From Nostoc sp. S13 (lineage in GTDB: Bacteria > Cyanobacteriota > Cyanobacteriia > Cyanobacteriales > Nostocaceae), in NCBI RefSeq assembly GCF_029379315.1, contig NZ_JAQYWQ010000045.1, forward strand, positions 1 through 48,290: 48,290 bases of DNA. The letters are read 5' to 3'. The notes beneath the pieces are model-generated. The model worked only from the letters and a program-made list of their open reading frames with translations. It searched no databases and was not told the DNA's origin. This document shows positions 25,204 through 33,297 of this stretch, one piece after another; positions within the stretch are counted from its first letter, which is position 1, and the number at the start of each line of letters is the position of its first letter. The position numbers were made by a program, and so were the translations under genes.

Positions 25204-26134
25204 AGCCTACTTCCCCTGCACCATGATCAACATAATTCACCTAGAGCTTTCCAGGCCTGTAAAACCGTGCCATAATAATGTCGCGTAGAATTTACTCTAC
25301 AAGTGTATATCGCAACAACTTGTTTTGTACCTTTCCGAAATTTTGAGTCACATTTTAGTACTAATTTTTTGCTTTCGCCTAGAAAGTCTTACTTTTTTGT
25401 CTTAATTCTTAGTATTTTTGTTTAACACGACTATTATCAGCTTTCGATACCATAAACCACAATCACCGCTTTTAGTAACGGCAAAAATAATTTTGTGGTT
25501 GCAAGAATCTATTGGTGATTGATTTTTTCAGGACTTTCCCAGTAGACGGTAACAAAAATACCACTATTGGGGGATTGACCCTGATAACAGGAGAAGCAAA
25601 TTCTATCATACTTAACCTTTAATTACAATAACCGATTTGGGTATAAAGACTTTTTCATCTTTTTTTTAAATTGTTAATGGATATGCAGAAAGTAGTCCAT
25701 GTTGATTGCTAATCTATGAAGGGGAATATTTAGGAATGCTGAGTCTCTGAGTCCTGAGTAAGAAGTAATACTTATGAATTTTTCCACTCAGCACCACTAC
25801 TCGGAACTGATTTGATGCCTAAGCCTAGTTAATTTTAGTTTTTACTCAGCATGTACTAAACAACAGCTATCCGCTAACAGAACTGTTTCGGTGAGAGAGA
25901 AAAACCCAAAACGGCAGATGTTGCCGTTAGAGTCAAATCCTCACGGGGTATGGGCTGAAAAGTTAAAAATCAAAAATGAAAAATTTAGCTATTCCCTAAG
26001 ACCCTTTTTTGGTGCATAAATAAAGTTTGATTGTTGAGTCTTACAAACGCTAGCCTGTTAAAAGCTGAGGTGTTATCAGAGCAATTTATTTAAGACCATA
26101 ACTTTAAGTTGTACAACAGGGATACTCAAAAATA
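25204..26134. other. Long leader region before pdhA
   Basis: 931 bases between divergent zipN and pdhA, holding both promoters. No ORF recognised. A hairpin AACGGCA/TGCCGTT lies near 25910-25930 and a GCTGAGT/ACTCAGC pair spans 25739-25792. No known riboswitch consensus was recognised. Confidence 0.55.
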
Positions 26135-27169
26135 ATGGTTCAAGAGCGTACTTTACCCACATTTAATCCTGCTACTACGCACATTACTAAGGAAGAAGGG
26201 TTACGGTTGTATGAGGACATGGTGTTAGGGCGCTTGTTTGAAGACAAGTGCGCTGAAATGTACTATAGGGGCAAAATGTTTGGTTTTGTCCATTTGTACA
26301 ACGGTCAAGAAGCCGTTTGCAGTGGTGTTGTGCAGTCAATGCGACCGGGTGAAGATTACGTTTGTAGTACTTACCGCGACCACGTTCATGCTCTGAGTGC
26401 GGGTGTACCAGCAAAAGAGGTAATGGCAGAATTATTTGGCAAGGCCACAGGTTGCAGCAAAGGGCGCGGTGGTTCGATGCACATGTTTTCTGCCGAACAT
26501 CGGTTGCTGGGTGGCTATGCTTTTGTGGCTGAGGGAATTCCTGTGGCAGCTGGAGCGGCTTTTCAAAGCAAATACCGCCGCGAAGTGCTGGGAGATGAAA
26601 GTGCAGACCAAGTAACAGCTTGCTTTTTTGGCGACGGTGCAGCTAACAACGGTCAGTTTTTCGAGACACTAAATATGGCAGCCCTATGGAAACTGCCAAT
26701 TCTGTTTGTGGTCGAAAATAATAAGTGGGCTATTGGTATGTCTCACGAGCGAGCGACTTCCCAGCCAGAGATTTATAAAAAAGCCAGTGTATTTAATATG
26801 GTGGGCGTGGAAGTAGATGGCATGGATGTACTAGCAGTACGAGCCGTGGCCCAAGAAGCTGTAGCCCGTGCCCGTGCAGGTGAAGGCCCAACATTAATTG
26901 AGGCACTTACCTACCGCTTCCGGGGTCACTCTTTGGCTGACCCAGATGAAATGCGAAGCAAAGCTGAGAAAGAATTTTGGTTCGCTCGTGACCCAATTAA
27001 GAAGTTGGCAGCTTATTTGTTGGAGGAAAACCTGGCGGATGAGCAAGAGATTAAAGCAATTGATCGTAAAATTCAGGATGTAATCGACGAAGCTGTTAAA
27101 TTCGCCGAAAGCAGCCCCGAACCAGACCCCAGCGAGTTATATCGTTTCGTGTTTGCAGAAGACGAGTAA
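26135..27169 (+). CDS. pdhA: Pyruvate dehydrogenase E1 component, alpha subunit
   Basis: 344-residue E1 alpha of the pyruvate dehydrogenase complex, which decarboxylates pyruvate with thiamine diphosphate. The ThDP motif runs [17 protein letters not shown] to VVENN (about residues 167-197). Other marks are [38 protein letters not shown] (the first phosphorylation-loop region in mitochondrial enzymes), and [15 protein letters not shown]. Cyanobacteria usually encode pdhA, pdhB and pdhC at separate loci, and no pdhB is here, which fits. Next gene, an aldose epimerase, follows after an STRR hairpin that probably ends the transcript. Confidence 0.96.
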   Translation: MVQERTLPTFNPATTHITKEEGLRLYEDMVLGRLFEDKCAEMYYRGKMFGFVHLYNGQEAVCSGVVQSMRPGEDYVCSTYRDHVHALSAGVPAKEVMAELFGKATGCSKGRGGSMHMFSAEHRLLGGYAFVAEGIPVAAGAAFQSKYRREVLGDESADQVTACFFGDGAANNGQFFETLNMAALWKLPILFVVENNKWAIGMSHERATSQPEIYKKASVFNMVGVEVDGMDVLAVRAVAQEAVARARAGEGPTLIEALTYRFRGHSLADPDEMRSKAEKEFWFARDPIKKLAAYLLEENLADEQEIKAIDRKIQDVIDEAVKFAESSPEPDPSELYRFVFAEDE

Positions 27170-27178
27170 CAGAGTTAG

Positions 27179-27212
27179 GAGTTAGGAGTTATGAATTGTT
27201 AACTCCTAACTC
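27179..27212. terminator. STRR-derived hairpin after pdhA
   Basis: GAGTTAGGAGTTA (27179-27191) pairs perfectly with TAACTCCTAACTC (27200-27212); loop 8 bases. A third inverted unit follows at 27221. The arms are heptamer repeats (GTTAGGA), so the hairpin arose from an STRR; it may act as terminator. Confidence 0.7.
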
Positions 27213-27257
27213 ACAACTGCTAACTCCTAACTATCCCTATACCCAGGACTAAAATTT

Positions 27258-28127
27258 GTGTTTACCATTGCAGTTCAACAGCAACAGTACAAGACCTACA
27301 TTCTTTCTGACGAAGCCGCGGGTTCTCAGTTGGAAGTCGTACCCGAACGCGGTGGTATCATCACCCGTTGGCGCATTCAAGGGCAAGAAATTTTCTACCT
27401 AGACACTGAACGCTTTACTCATCCTGATTTGAGTGTCAGAGGTGGGAATCCAATCTTGTTTCCTATTTGTGGCAATCTACCAGATAATACTTACACTCAC
27501 AACGGGCAACAATATACTCTCAAACAACACGGTTTTGCCCGTGAATTGCCGTGGTCAGCAACAGAACAAAAAACTGAAGATAAAGCTAGTCTCACTGTCG
27601 TTCTTAATAGCAATGAGCAAACCAAGGCTGTTTATCCTTTTGATTTTCAGCTGGCTTTTACATACAAACTTCAAGGAAATACCCTAGAAGTCCACCAGCA
27701 GTATAAAAACTTGTCATCCACACCAATGCCCTTTTCAGCTGGTTTCCATCCCTACTTTCTGTGTGGTGATAAAACTCAGCTAGAGCTTGAAATTCCCTCT
27801 AAGCAGTATCAAGACAATCAAACTAAGCAAATTCACTCTTTTGATGGCAATTTTGACTTTAGCCGTGATGAAATTGATTTTGCCTTTGGACAGCTAAGGA
27901 GTCAATCGGCCACTGCGATAGATCACAGCCGTAAGTTAAAACTCACTTTAGATTATGATGATTTCTCTACCTGGCTAGTATTTTGGACAGTCAAAGGCAA
28001 AGAATTCTACTGTCTAGAACCGTGGAGTGCCACCCGTAACTCTCTTAATACTGGTGATAACCTGACTGTGTTAGCACCAGGAGCTAGCCGCACAGCATCT
28101 GTAAAGTTGACTGCTAATTTTTTCTAA
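27258..28127 (+). CDS. Aldose 1-epimerase family protein
   Basis: 289 residues of the galactose-mutarotase fold. Visible marks: VVPERGGIITRWRIQGQEIFYLD (N-terminal strand pair), GNPILFPICGNLPDN, LKQHGFARELPW with the family His-Gly-Phe, PFSAGFHPYFLCGDK with the second catalytic His, and the late CLEPWSATRNSLNTGDN with an acidic residue. These proteins interconvert anomers of hexoses or hexose phosphates; this subgroup resembles glucose-6-phosphate 1-epimerase-like proteins, but the substrate is not fixed. Start GTG at 27258 gives the best N-terminal match. tRNA-Lys follows 61 bases after the stop. Confidence 0.9.
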   Translation: MFTIAVQQQQYKTYILSDEAAGSQLEVVPERGGIITRWRIQGQEIFYLDTERFTHPDLSVRGGNPILFPICGNLPDNTYTHNGQQYTLKQHGFARELPWSATEQKTEDKASLTVVLNSNEQTKAVYPFDFQLAFTYKLQGNTLEVHQQYKNLSSTPMPFSAGFHPYFLCGDKTQLELEIPSKQYQDNQTKQIHSFDGNFDFSRDEIDFAFGQLRSQSATAIDHSRKLKLTLDYDDFSTWLVFWTVKGKEFYCLEPWSATRNSLNTGDNLTVLAPGASRTASVKLTANFF

Positions 28128-28188
28128 ATATCTTTACAAATCTACAGATTTCTATGCTATGATGGCAAAGTTGCGAAATGCAGCGAAA

Positions 28189-28260
28189 GGGTCGCTAACT
28201 CAACGGTAGAGTACTCGGCTTTTAACCGATTAGTTCCGGGTTCGAATCCCGGGCGACCCA
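28189..28260 (+). tRNA. tRNA-Lys (anticodon UUU)
   Basis: 72 bases that fold as a full cloverleaf: acceptor GGGTCGC/GCGACCC (28189-28195 with 28253-28259) plus discriminator A, D arm with AACGGTAGAGT, anticodon loop CTTTTAA with UUU, and T arm CCGGG-TTCGAAT-CCCGG. CCA is not encoded; the window's own cca gene could add it. Confidence 0.97.
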
Positions 28261-28411
28261 TATAGAAGTTTGTTCTTTTTAATTAGAGGAAGTGCGATCG
28301 CCTGTTGATGGTAAAATTTTACTGATTCCGTCAAAAATTTTATCTTTGGTGAAGTCGTCAGAAAAACATCGCGCCCTGGGAATTTTGCGATCGCGATGTT
28401 GTTGATAGGTA

Positions 28412-28838
28412 TTAATTGGCTGTTGCTATTGAGCAGAGATAGCGATTCGCTTCCCAGGTGTTTTGAAATCCTGTATCAGTAAATGTTACTGTTGTTGAAT
28501 TATACTGAGTGCGCCACAATTTTTGTCGATAGGCTGTAATTAATTTCGCATTTGTACCATATCCTAGCTATGCTTTAGCGTTCGCGGAGCGTCTGGTAGA
28601 GAAGCTCACCGAAGGTATCGCTTTCTGTTTGATTGCTGGTAAATTAACTTTAAATTTCACTAATCACAAAGTGCTAAAAGGCAATGTCAATAAAATTCTT
28701 TCATAACTACGATCAAAGGTTTTATCGCCAGACCGGAAACTAACTCGATAGCGACCATCGCGACGGATAGAGATAGCTTCCAATTCTGTTTCGGTGGCTA
28801 ATTTCCAAATAATAGTAATAATTGCAGGTTTAAATAAC
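28412..28838 (-). pseudogene. Flavin amine oxidase remnant, interrupted by a dispersed repeat
   Basis: On the minus strand fragments of a flavin monoamine oxidase can be read. Upstream part: ELEAISIRRDGRYRVSFRSG, SYERILLTLPFSTL, then a TGA, then LVKFKVNLPAIKQKAI. About 45 foreign bases follow, containing the 24-base repeat core at 28580-28603, and then GYGTNAKLITAYRQKLWRTQ and TVTFTDTGFQNTWEANR. The order and spacing match the substrate/FAD middle region of amine oxidases (QKAI-ELGYGTNAK). Both ends of the gene are missing. The left flank joins directly to the NMT1-like remnant. Not functional. Confidence 0.85.
28580..28603 (+). repeat. 24-base small dispersed repeat core, copy 1
   Basis: Core from GTTCGCGGAGCGTCTGG to TAGAGAA. 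23 of 24 bases match the reverse complement of 29357-29380, and most match that of 41241-41264. It lies inside the amine oxidase remnant. Confidence 0.85.
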
Positions 28839-28839
28839 T

Positions 28840-29250
28840 TTTTTGATAAAGTTAATGTCATAACATATGAAGAAATCTACCGTACCCCCATCAACAATTA
28901 AGTACCACTGAGAACCTAGAGGCCACCCATTTTGATAGTGACATCTAAACCGTAGTCTTTGTAGATGCCCGTGGCGTAGGTGCAGCCCGCACTTCTCTAC
29001 GAAACGCTGCGTGTAGCTTGCTTCTCCGTAGGGGTACGACAAAGCTCAGTGACCGTCGTAGATATCGCCTGGTAAAATCGGCCGTGTTCTGTTTGTGCTA
29101 TCCAGTTTGTACCAAACCTAACCTTATCCAACCGAAAACTGCTATTTGACGGTTGGTTGCTGTTAGTACAAGCAGCAATGATGCTACTACCAATCCAGAT
29201 AGAACTGTATAGAATAAAATTGCGGCAACTAAGGCGATAAATTGCTGTTG
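28840..29250 (-). pseudogene. NMT1/THI5-like ABC substrate-binding lipoprotein remnant, interrupted by a repeat
   Basis: The minus strand reads CRNFILYSSIWIGSSIIAAC, a signal peptide with a lipobox ending in Cys, then DKVRFGTNWIAQTEHGRFYQ-AI, the start of an NMT1/THI5-like binding protein. After the repeat at 28973-29068 the same protein resumes with GIYKDYGLDVTIKMGG and, after a frameshift, GGTVDFFICYDINFIKKV. The expected intact order is FYQAI-x-x-GIYKDYGLD, so the repeat landed between adjacent codons. The rest of the protein is lost at the junction with the amine oxidase remnant. Family members bind pyrimidine precursors, nitrate-like anions or sulfonates; which one is unknown. Confidence 0.85.
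28973..29068. repeat. Dispersed repeat, about 95 bases, copy B
   Basis: Aligns end to end with 19341-19430 in the same orientation, with 6 extra bases near its left end. It interrupts the NMT1-like remnant immediately after GCGATA on the coding (minus) strand. Confidence 0.9.
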
Positions 29251-29356
29251 ATCAGAGTGATGACCGATTCATAAAACAGTATAATGCTTTGTGTTAACTG
29301 TCTTTGCTTGAATTCGCATCTAGCCAACTATCAGGATACTTACCCGATAGCATTTC

Positions 29357-29380
29357 TTCTCTACCAGACGCTACGCGAAC
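29357..29380 (-). repeat. 24-base small dispersed repeat core, copy 2
   Basis: Reverse complement of the 28580-28603 core with one difference. It lies between the pseudogenes and the TPR gene, in opposite orientation to copy 1. Confidence 0.85.
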
Positions 29381-29414
29381 ATTTTAAATTTTGAATGCCT
29401 GAATTTTGAATTGC

Positions 29415-29897
29415 TTATCTGGTGTTGTAGCTGAATCTAAATGTACATTCTAGAATCAACTTTTGATTAACTAGCGAATAAGGCTGAATTTCTAGAGCTC
29501 CTTGAAAAGCTCGGATTGCTTCACCATATTCTCCTAGTGCCGCATAACACAAGCCCATACCATGAAGCGCCCCAAAATGTATTGGATTTATCTGCACAAC
29601 CATCTGACAATCTGTCAAAGATTTTTGATAATCACCAACACTGTAATAGAGGAAAGCACGGCGATTCCAGGCTTCGGCAAAATCTGGCTGGTCATTGATT
29701 AGTGCCGTCAGCGCTGTTTCTGCTTGGGTAATTTCACCTGCATCCAATAACTTTTGACTGCGATCAATTATTTCCAGCCCATAGATTCCCTTTTGCTGAA
29801 ACCAGATCCGCCAGATTTTTCTAGTTGCCTTGTCGCGGATTGTGGCATCCGGGTTTTTCAACTCTTCCAGTAAGGAATTAATAGATAAAGAATCCAT
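29415..29897 (-). CDS. Small TPR-repeat protein
   Basis: 160 residues. After an N-terminal helical part (EELKNPDATIRDKATRKIWRIWF, about 9-31) come three TPR-like units: KLLDAGEITQAETALTALIN, AFLYYSVGDYQKSLTDCQMV with INP, and GLCYAALGEYGEAIRAFQGAL with IQP. The final residues form a cap. TPRs bind peptides or partner proteins; no partner is evident from the neighbours. No signal peptide, so cytoplasmic. Homologues occur widely in cyanobacteria as hypothetical TPR proteins. Confidence 0.85.
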   Translation of the reverse strand: MDSLSINSLLEELKNPDATIRDKATRKIWRIWFQQKGIYGLEIIDRSQKLLDAGEITQAETALTALINDQPDFAEAWNRRAFLYYSVGDYQKSLTDCQMVVQINPIHFGALHGMGLCYAALGEYGEAIRAFQGALEIQPYSLVNQKLILECTFRFSYNTR

Positions 29898-30717
29898 GAA
29901 TTTGAGATCAGTGAATATACCTTTGTATTAACTTTCTCACAAAATATATCGATTAAATCATTTTTAAAGTCATCTTTAAATTTGCGGTGATTAATTGCTA
30001 ATTATGATGAATTTACTGTGTGATTTCTTGTATTCAGTAATACTACTAATATCACCCTCGACATCTAGAGTCATAAATGTTTGGCCATGAGGATGCCAAA
30101 CTTTAAAATAAAAACTGACTATCGGTATTTGACAGATCCCTAGTGACTAATAGGTCATAAAAACATTATAAAATAAGCTGATTACCTATGAGCCAATACT
30201 GGTCGTTTAAGACTTGATCCCCCAACGCCCTTTAGAAAGGAGGGCTGTTTCATCCCCTCAAAGGCACTGACTTACAAACGTCTAAGCCCAAAAAATCAGG
30301 TGATTAAAAAATCTCACTGGATAATTCTGATCGCGATCGCGCTGAAATTGACTCGTTGAGATGGTAATTTTGCGATTACTAACCTCTCTAAATTTCTCGC
30401 CTATGCTTTTGACAAAATCTCTAAGAGATCGAATGAAACAGCCCTAGTTGAGAAAGGGGGACTAAGAATGGCTTATTTTCCCCCTTTAAAAGGAGGATAT
30501 CTCATAACTATGCACCTTAACCGAGCAGTATTGACCCATGAGTAAATGATAATCAATACAGTAATTAACCCAATACTGCACGAATAGTTGATTAACAACT
30601 TTACTCCTCAAATTTGGGAATTTTTAATAGACAAATTCAGAGGAAATAGATCACATTTATACACTAACTTCATATACAATAAAAATTGCGTAGGCGTAGC
30701 CCCCCGCAGGCATGGCA
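29898..30717. other. Intergenic region with an inverted repeat pair
   Basis: 820 bases without a recognisable gene. AGGGCTGTTTCAT (30241-30253) and its exact reverse complement (30433-30445) enclose about 180 bases, with further loose similarity outside (CCCCC and AAAGGGGG). It may be a decayed MITE. A GGCGTAGCCCC fragment of the dispersed repeat family lies near 30690-30710. Confidence 0.5.
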
Positions 30718-32034
30718 TCAGGTCTTAAGTAGCTGACGTGCAAATGCGATCGCCTCTATTGGTGTTGAGACTTTGCCCTCAACTTGTGCTACAGCAATTT
30801 CTGTCAACAGTTGGCCGATAATTGGCGAAGCTGGAATATCTAATGCTATAATCAACTCTTTCCCGCTCACTAGTGCAGTGGGATGAGCGACCAGATCATC
30901 AGGGTTCAGGTAGCGGTTGATCAAAGATGCCCAGACTAGGCAGCCCCTTGCTTTGGTTTCCTCTGTTATAGCAACTGCTGTGTGTAGTGGCTTGTCACCA
31001 GACATCGCCTCTACCAAATTATTAAGTGCCACAGCTAACACTACCGTAGCGGGAAACACCATATCTGCGTCATGGAACAAAAAGTATTGTTCTCGCAAGG
31101 ACATATCGACTACTTGAAGCTGCGGTAATAGTTTCAGAGCAGTGGTTACACCCCGGATTTCGGCACGACTATAAGTTAGTTCGTGTAGCTCTATTTCTGC
31201 TAATTCGGGATCTGGGTTGACAAGACAAGCAAGTTTGGCAATACCTAACCAAGTGGTTTTGATAGTATCGCGGACATATTTTTGCAGTTGTGCGCCTAAT
31301 TGTTGCCAATTTTGGGTGAGTAAGGCAGCTGCATTGTCAACTGCTGCGAGTTTGATCAAGCTTTCACGGGTGGCGTTTTTGAAGAAAGGGGCAATTAAAC
31401 CATCTTCCCAAGCACTTGTGATCCAAGGAGTACCCTGAGAATTTGCTAGTAAATAGCCAATTTCTACCCTAACTCGTTCAGCTGCAACTTTGCTGATATT
31501 TGATGCCAAAGAACGAATTGCGGCTTGGGTAACTGGCTCAATAGTAAAACCTAGTTGGGCAGCTTGGCGATAACCTCGCATTAACCGCAAAGGGTCATCT
31601 TCTAGGTTCGCGGGTGATACCATTCGCAAAATGCCCTGTTGTAAGTCTATACAACCTTGCAGAGGATCGATAATTTCTTGTGTATGGGGATTATAGGCGA
31701 TCGCATTTACTGTAAAATCCCGTCTATGCAAGTCAACTTCTAAACTATTTCCTTCCTGTTGGGCAAAATCAGCTGTGGCGTGGGGAAAAACCACACGAGC
31801 AATTTGTCGTTTGGCATCGAGTAACACAAAACCAGCTTTGTAATGATGAGCGATCGCTCTGGCGACCTTTACCGCCTTAGATGGTATAACAAAATCTAGA
31901 TCCAGATATTCGCGAGTTCTGCCAAGGATCGCATCTCGTACAGCACCACCCACGATGTAAGCCGGTTGTGGCAGCCATTCCAAGCTAAAAGGCCAATTTT
32001 CGGCAGCTAGGGTAGAAAGAACTGATTCGTGCAT
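30718..32034 (-). CDS. cca: CCA tRNA nucleotidyltransferase / poly(A) polymerase family protein
   Basis: About 438 residues of the class II nucleotidyltransferase family. The head has IVGGAVRDAILGR (template for the G-G-x-V-R-D motif), the catalytic DxD in LDLDFV, and RRDFTVNAIAYN, followed by DPLQGCIDLQQGILR and the tRNA/ATP-binding DDPLRLMRGYRQAA. Bacterial class II enzymes add CC, A, or CCA to tRNA 3' ends, or poly(A) tails; cyanobacteria often split CC- and A-adding activities, so the exact product is uncertain. The frame is open five codons further (to 32049), but I take the ATG at 32034 (MHESVLSTLAA) because family N-termini start near there. Monocistronic. Confidence 0.9.
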   Translation of the reverse strand: MHESVLSTLAAENWPFSLEWLPQPAYIVGGAVRDAILGRTREYLDLDFVIPSKAVKVARAIAHHYKAGFVLLDAKRQIARVVFPHATADFAQQEGNSLEVDLHRRDFTVNAIAYNPHTQEIIDPLQGCIDLQQGILRMVSPANLEDDPLRLMRGYRQAAQLGFTIEPVTQAAIRSLASNISKVAAERVRVEIGYLLANSQGTPWITSAWEDGLIAPFFKNATRESLIKLAAVDNAAALLTQNWQQLGAQLQKYVRDTIKTTWLGIAKLACLVNPDPELAEIELHELTYSRAEIRGVTTALKLLPQLQVVDMSLREQYFLFHDADMVFPATVVLAVALNNLVEAMSGDKPLHTAVAITEETKARGCLVWASLINRYLNPDDLVAHPTALVSGKELIIALDIPASPIIGQLLTEIAVAQVEGKVSTPIEAIAFARQLLKT

Positions 32035-32120
32035 TGTAATAAAAATCAACCCAGCAACTCATGAATAACAGTTGGGCTTAAGCTAGATTAACAATAAAGG
32101 CGTCTGGAGTTGGTTCTATT

Positions 32121-32369
32121 ATGTGTATTTGTGTGAACTGCCACTATGTAGACAGCTGTTTTACCTATCATGCCGTAGAAGGGCAGCACCAACAGCCTCA
32201 CTTGACCGAAACACCAAATTTTGATCCGAATGAACCTTCGATCAATGTCAACATTCGGACTAAAGAGGATGAAATTGAAATGGAATGGGATGTTGTTGGT
32301 TGTCTGAGCTTTAAGCGGGAAACGGGTAAGTGGTCGAAATTGCGTCCTGGTGAATTAGTGCCGACTTGA
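32121..32369 (+). CDS. ycf34: Ycf34 family protein
   Basis: 82 residues. The N-terminus MCICVNCHYVDSC has four Cys (2, 4, 7 and 13) that in this family bind an Fe-S cluster; GQHQQPHLTETPNFDPNEPS and EWDVVGCLSFKRETGKW are typical. Ycf34 is conserved in cyanobacteria and red-algal plastids and has been linked to photosynthetic electron transport. It is divergent from cca with a 86-base shared spacer. The 3' half and downstream flank are duplicated at 34872-35165 as a broken copy. Confidence 0.93.
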   Translation: MCICVNCHYVDSCFTYHAVEGQHQQPHLTETPNFDPNEPSINVNIRTKEDEIEMEWDVVGCLSFKRETGKWSKLRPGELVPT

Positions 32370-32507
32370 CAAGTCAACAGTAGTATGTCAGCATCATGCC
32401 CATTAATAACAGAACCTTGACAATTGATTTCCAAGTTTCCTAGTGAAAGCAAAAGTATTTATTTTGACTTTGCACACGTAATTTTTTCGAGGGGGTATAG
32501 CGATCGC
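32214..32507. repeat. 294-base segment duplicated at 34872-35165 (copy 1)
   Basis: Covers the last 156 bases of ycf34, its downstream region and the start of the putative CRISPR leader. Equal length to copy 2 without a gap; I count about 25 differences by eye. Both end with GCGATCGC. Confidence 0.93.
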
Positions 32508-32674
32508 TCAAACCCTAATTCTTTCCTTGACCCCCTCGACAAGCTGCTGTGTAAGCGTTTGAGGGTATGTGCAGTTACATTTTTGTCAATAATTTAGGCT
32601 TATTGACAAATAAATTAGACCCCCTCGAAAATGACCCTTCAAAACCAGTCACAGCAAGGGTTATACAAGGGTGG
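32508..32674 (+). promoter_or_regulatory. Putative CRISPR leader
   Basis: AT-rich stretch ending directly at the first CRISPR repeat. The phrase CCCCCTCGA recurs (about 32529 and 32624, and in reverse near 32487), and CTCGAAAATGACCCTTC lies shortly before the repeat, as in leaders of cyanobacterial arrays known to me. The assignment rests on position and this resemblance. Confidence 0.5.
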
Positions 32675-32787
32675 GGTTTCTTCAATCACTTCCCCTCACG
32701 GGGATGGAAACCCTGTCAAAGTAGCCCAATAGACAGCCCTAGAGTTGTCTGGTTTCTTCAATCACTTCCCCTCACGGGGATGGAAAC
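32675..32787. CRISPR. Minimal CRISPR array, two repeats and one spacer
   Basis: Two identical 37-base units (32675-32711 and 32751-32787), beginning GGTTTCTTCAATCACTTCCC and ending GGGGATGGAAAC, separated by a 39-base spacer (32712-32750). The inner CCCCTCACGGGG is palindromic and the GAAAC end is typical of cyanobacterial type I/III repeats. No cas gene is in the window, so it would depend on machinery elsewhere. The second repeat runs straight into hairpin DNA, not another spacer, suggesting a cut-off array. Confidence 0.85.
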
Positions 32788-32903
32788 AGGCATTTCTCGT
32801 TCCCAGTCTGTGACTGGGAATGCCTAATGAGAGGCAGAGCCTCTCTCTTGACTTGCGGCAGAGCCGCTTTTGATTTGCATTTCCAGCCTCTAGCTGGAAA
32901 GGA
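32788..32903. repeat. Chain of four hairpins behind the CRISPR remnant
   Basis: In order: a bulged stem AGGCATT...TTCCCAGTC with GACTGGGAATGCCT; GAGAGGC-AGA-GCCTCTC; GCGGC-AGA-GCCGC; and TTTCCAG/CTGGAAA. The middle two share an AGA loop. It resembles a dispersed structured element of cyanobacterial genomes. No ORF crosses it. Confidence 0.8.
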
Positions 32904-33080
32904 GGTTTAGCTTAAGTTGACACCTATGAGCAATCTTCCCTACAACAAACGTGGTTCAAATACATGAAAACTCCTGTAAAGGTGACTACTGCACCAAACA
33001 GCACTAGTTGTAAATATTTTTGTAAGTAACTATAAAGCAGGACTTATGCAAAAAGGCAGTGAAAGCCTTGATTTACCGTA

Positions 33081-33102
33081 GGGGCAATTCATGAATTGCC
33101 CC
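33081..33102. repeat. 22-base perfect palindrome
   Basis: GGGGCAATTC followed by its exact complement. It lies about 200 bases before the phytase-like gene. Such GGGGCAATTC palindromes recur in cyanobacterial intergenic DNA; function unknown. Confidence 0.8.
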
Positions 33103-33297
33103 GACATTTGGTACTCTCGTTTGCCTTCTTCTGCCCCGTCCACAGCCCCATCTAATACTGGTGAGCATTAGCCATTCCTGCATTTAATTTTAATTAATCT
33201 TTACTTAAAGATAGCTTAATCATTAGGCATAGATAATGACAAAGTAAAAAAAATACAATATCCCTCAGTAAATATTATCTCTAGTAGGAATACTGAT

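Noticed and set aside
25890..25960. Possible riboswitch before pdhA
   Set aside because: One small hairpin is present but no known riboswitch consensus could be matched.
28664..28861. Open frame of 65 codons on the minus strand
   Set aside because: It is one piece of the amine oxidase remnant and is reported as part of that pseudogene.
28830..29042. Open frame of 70 codons on the minus strand
   Set aside because: It is made of repeat DNA joined to one frame of the NMT1-like remnant; not an independent gene.
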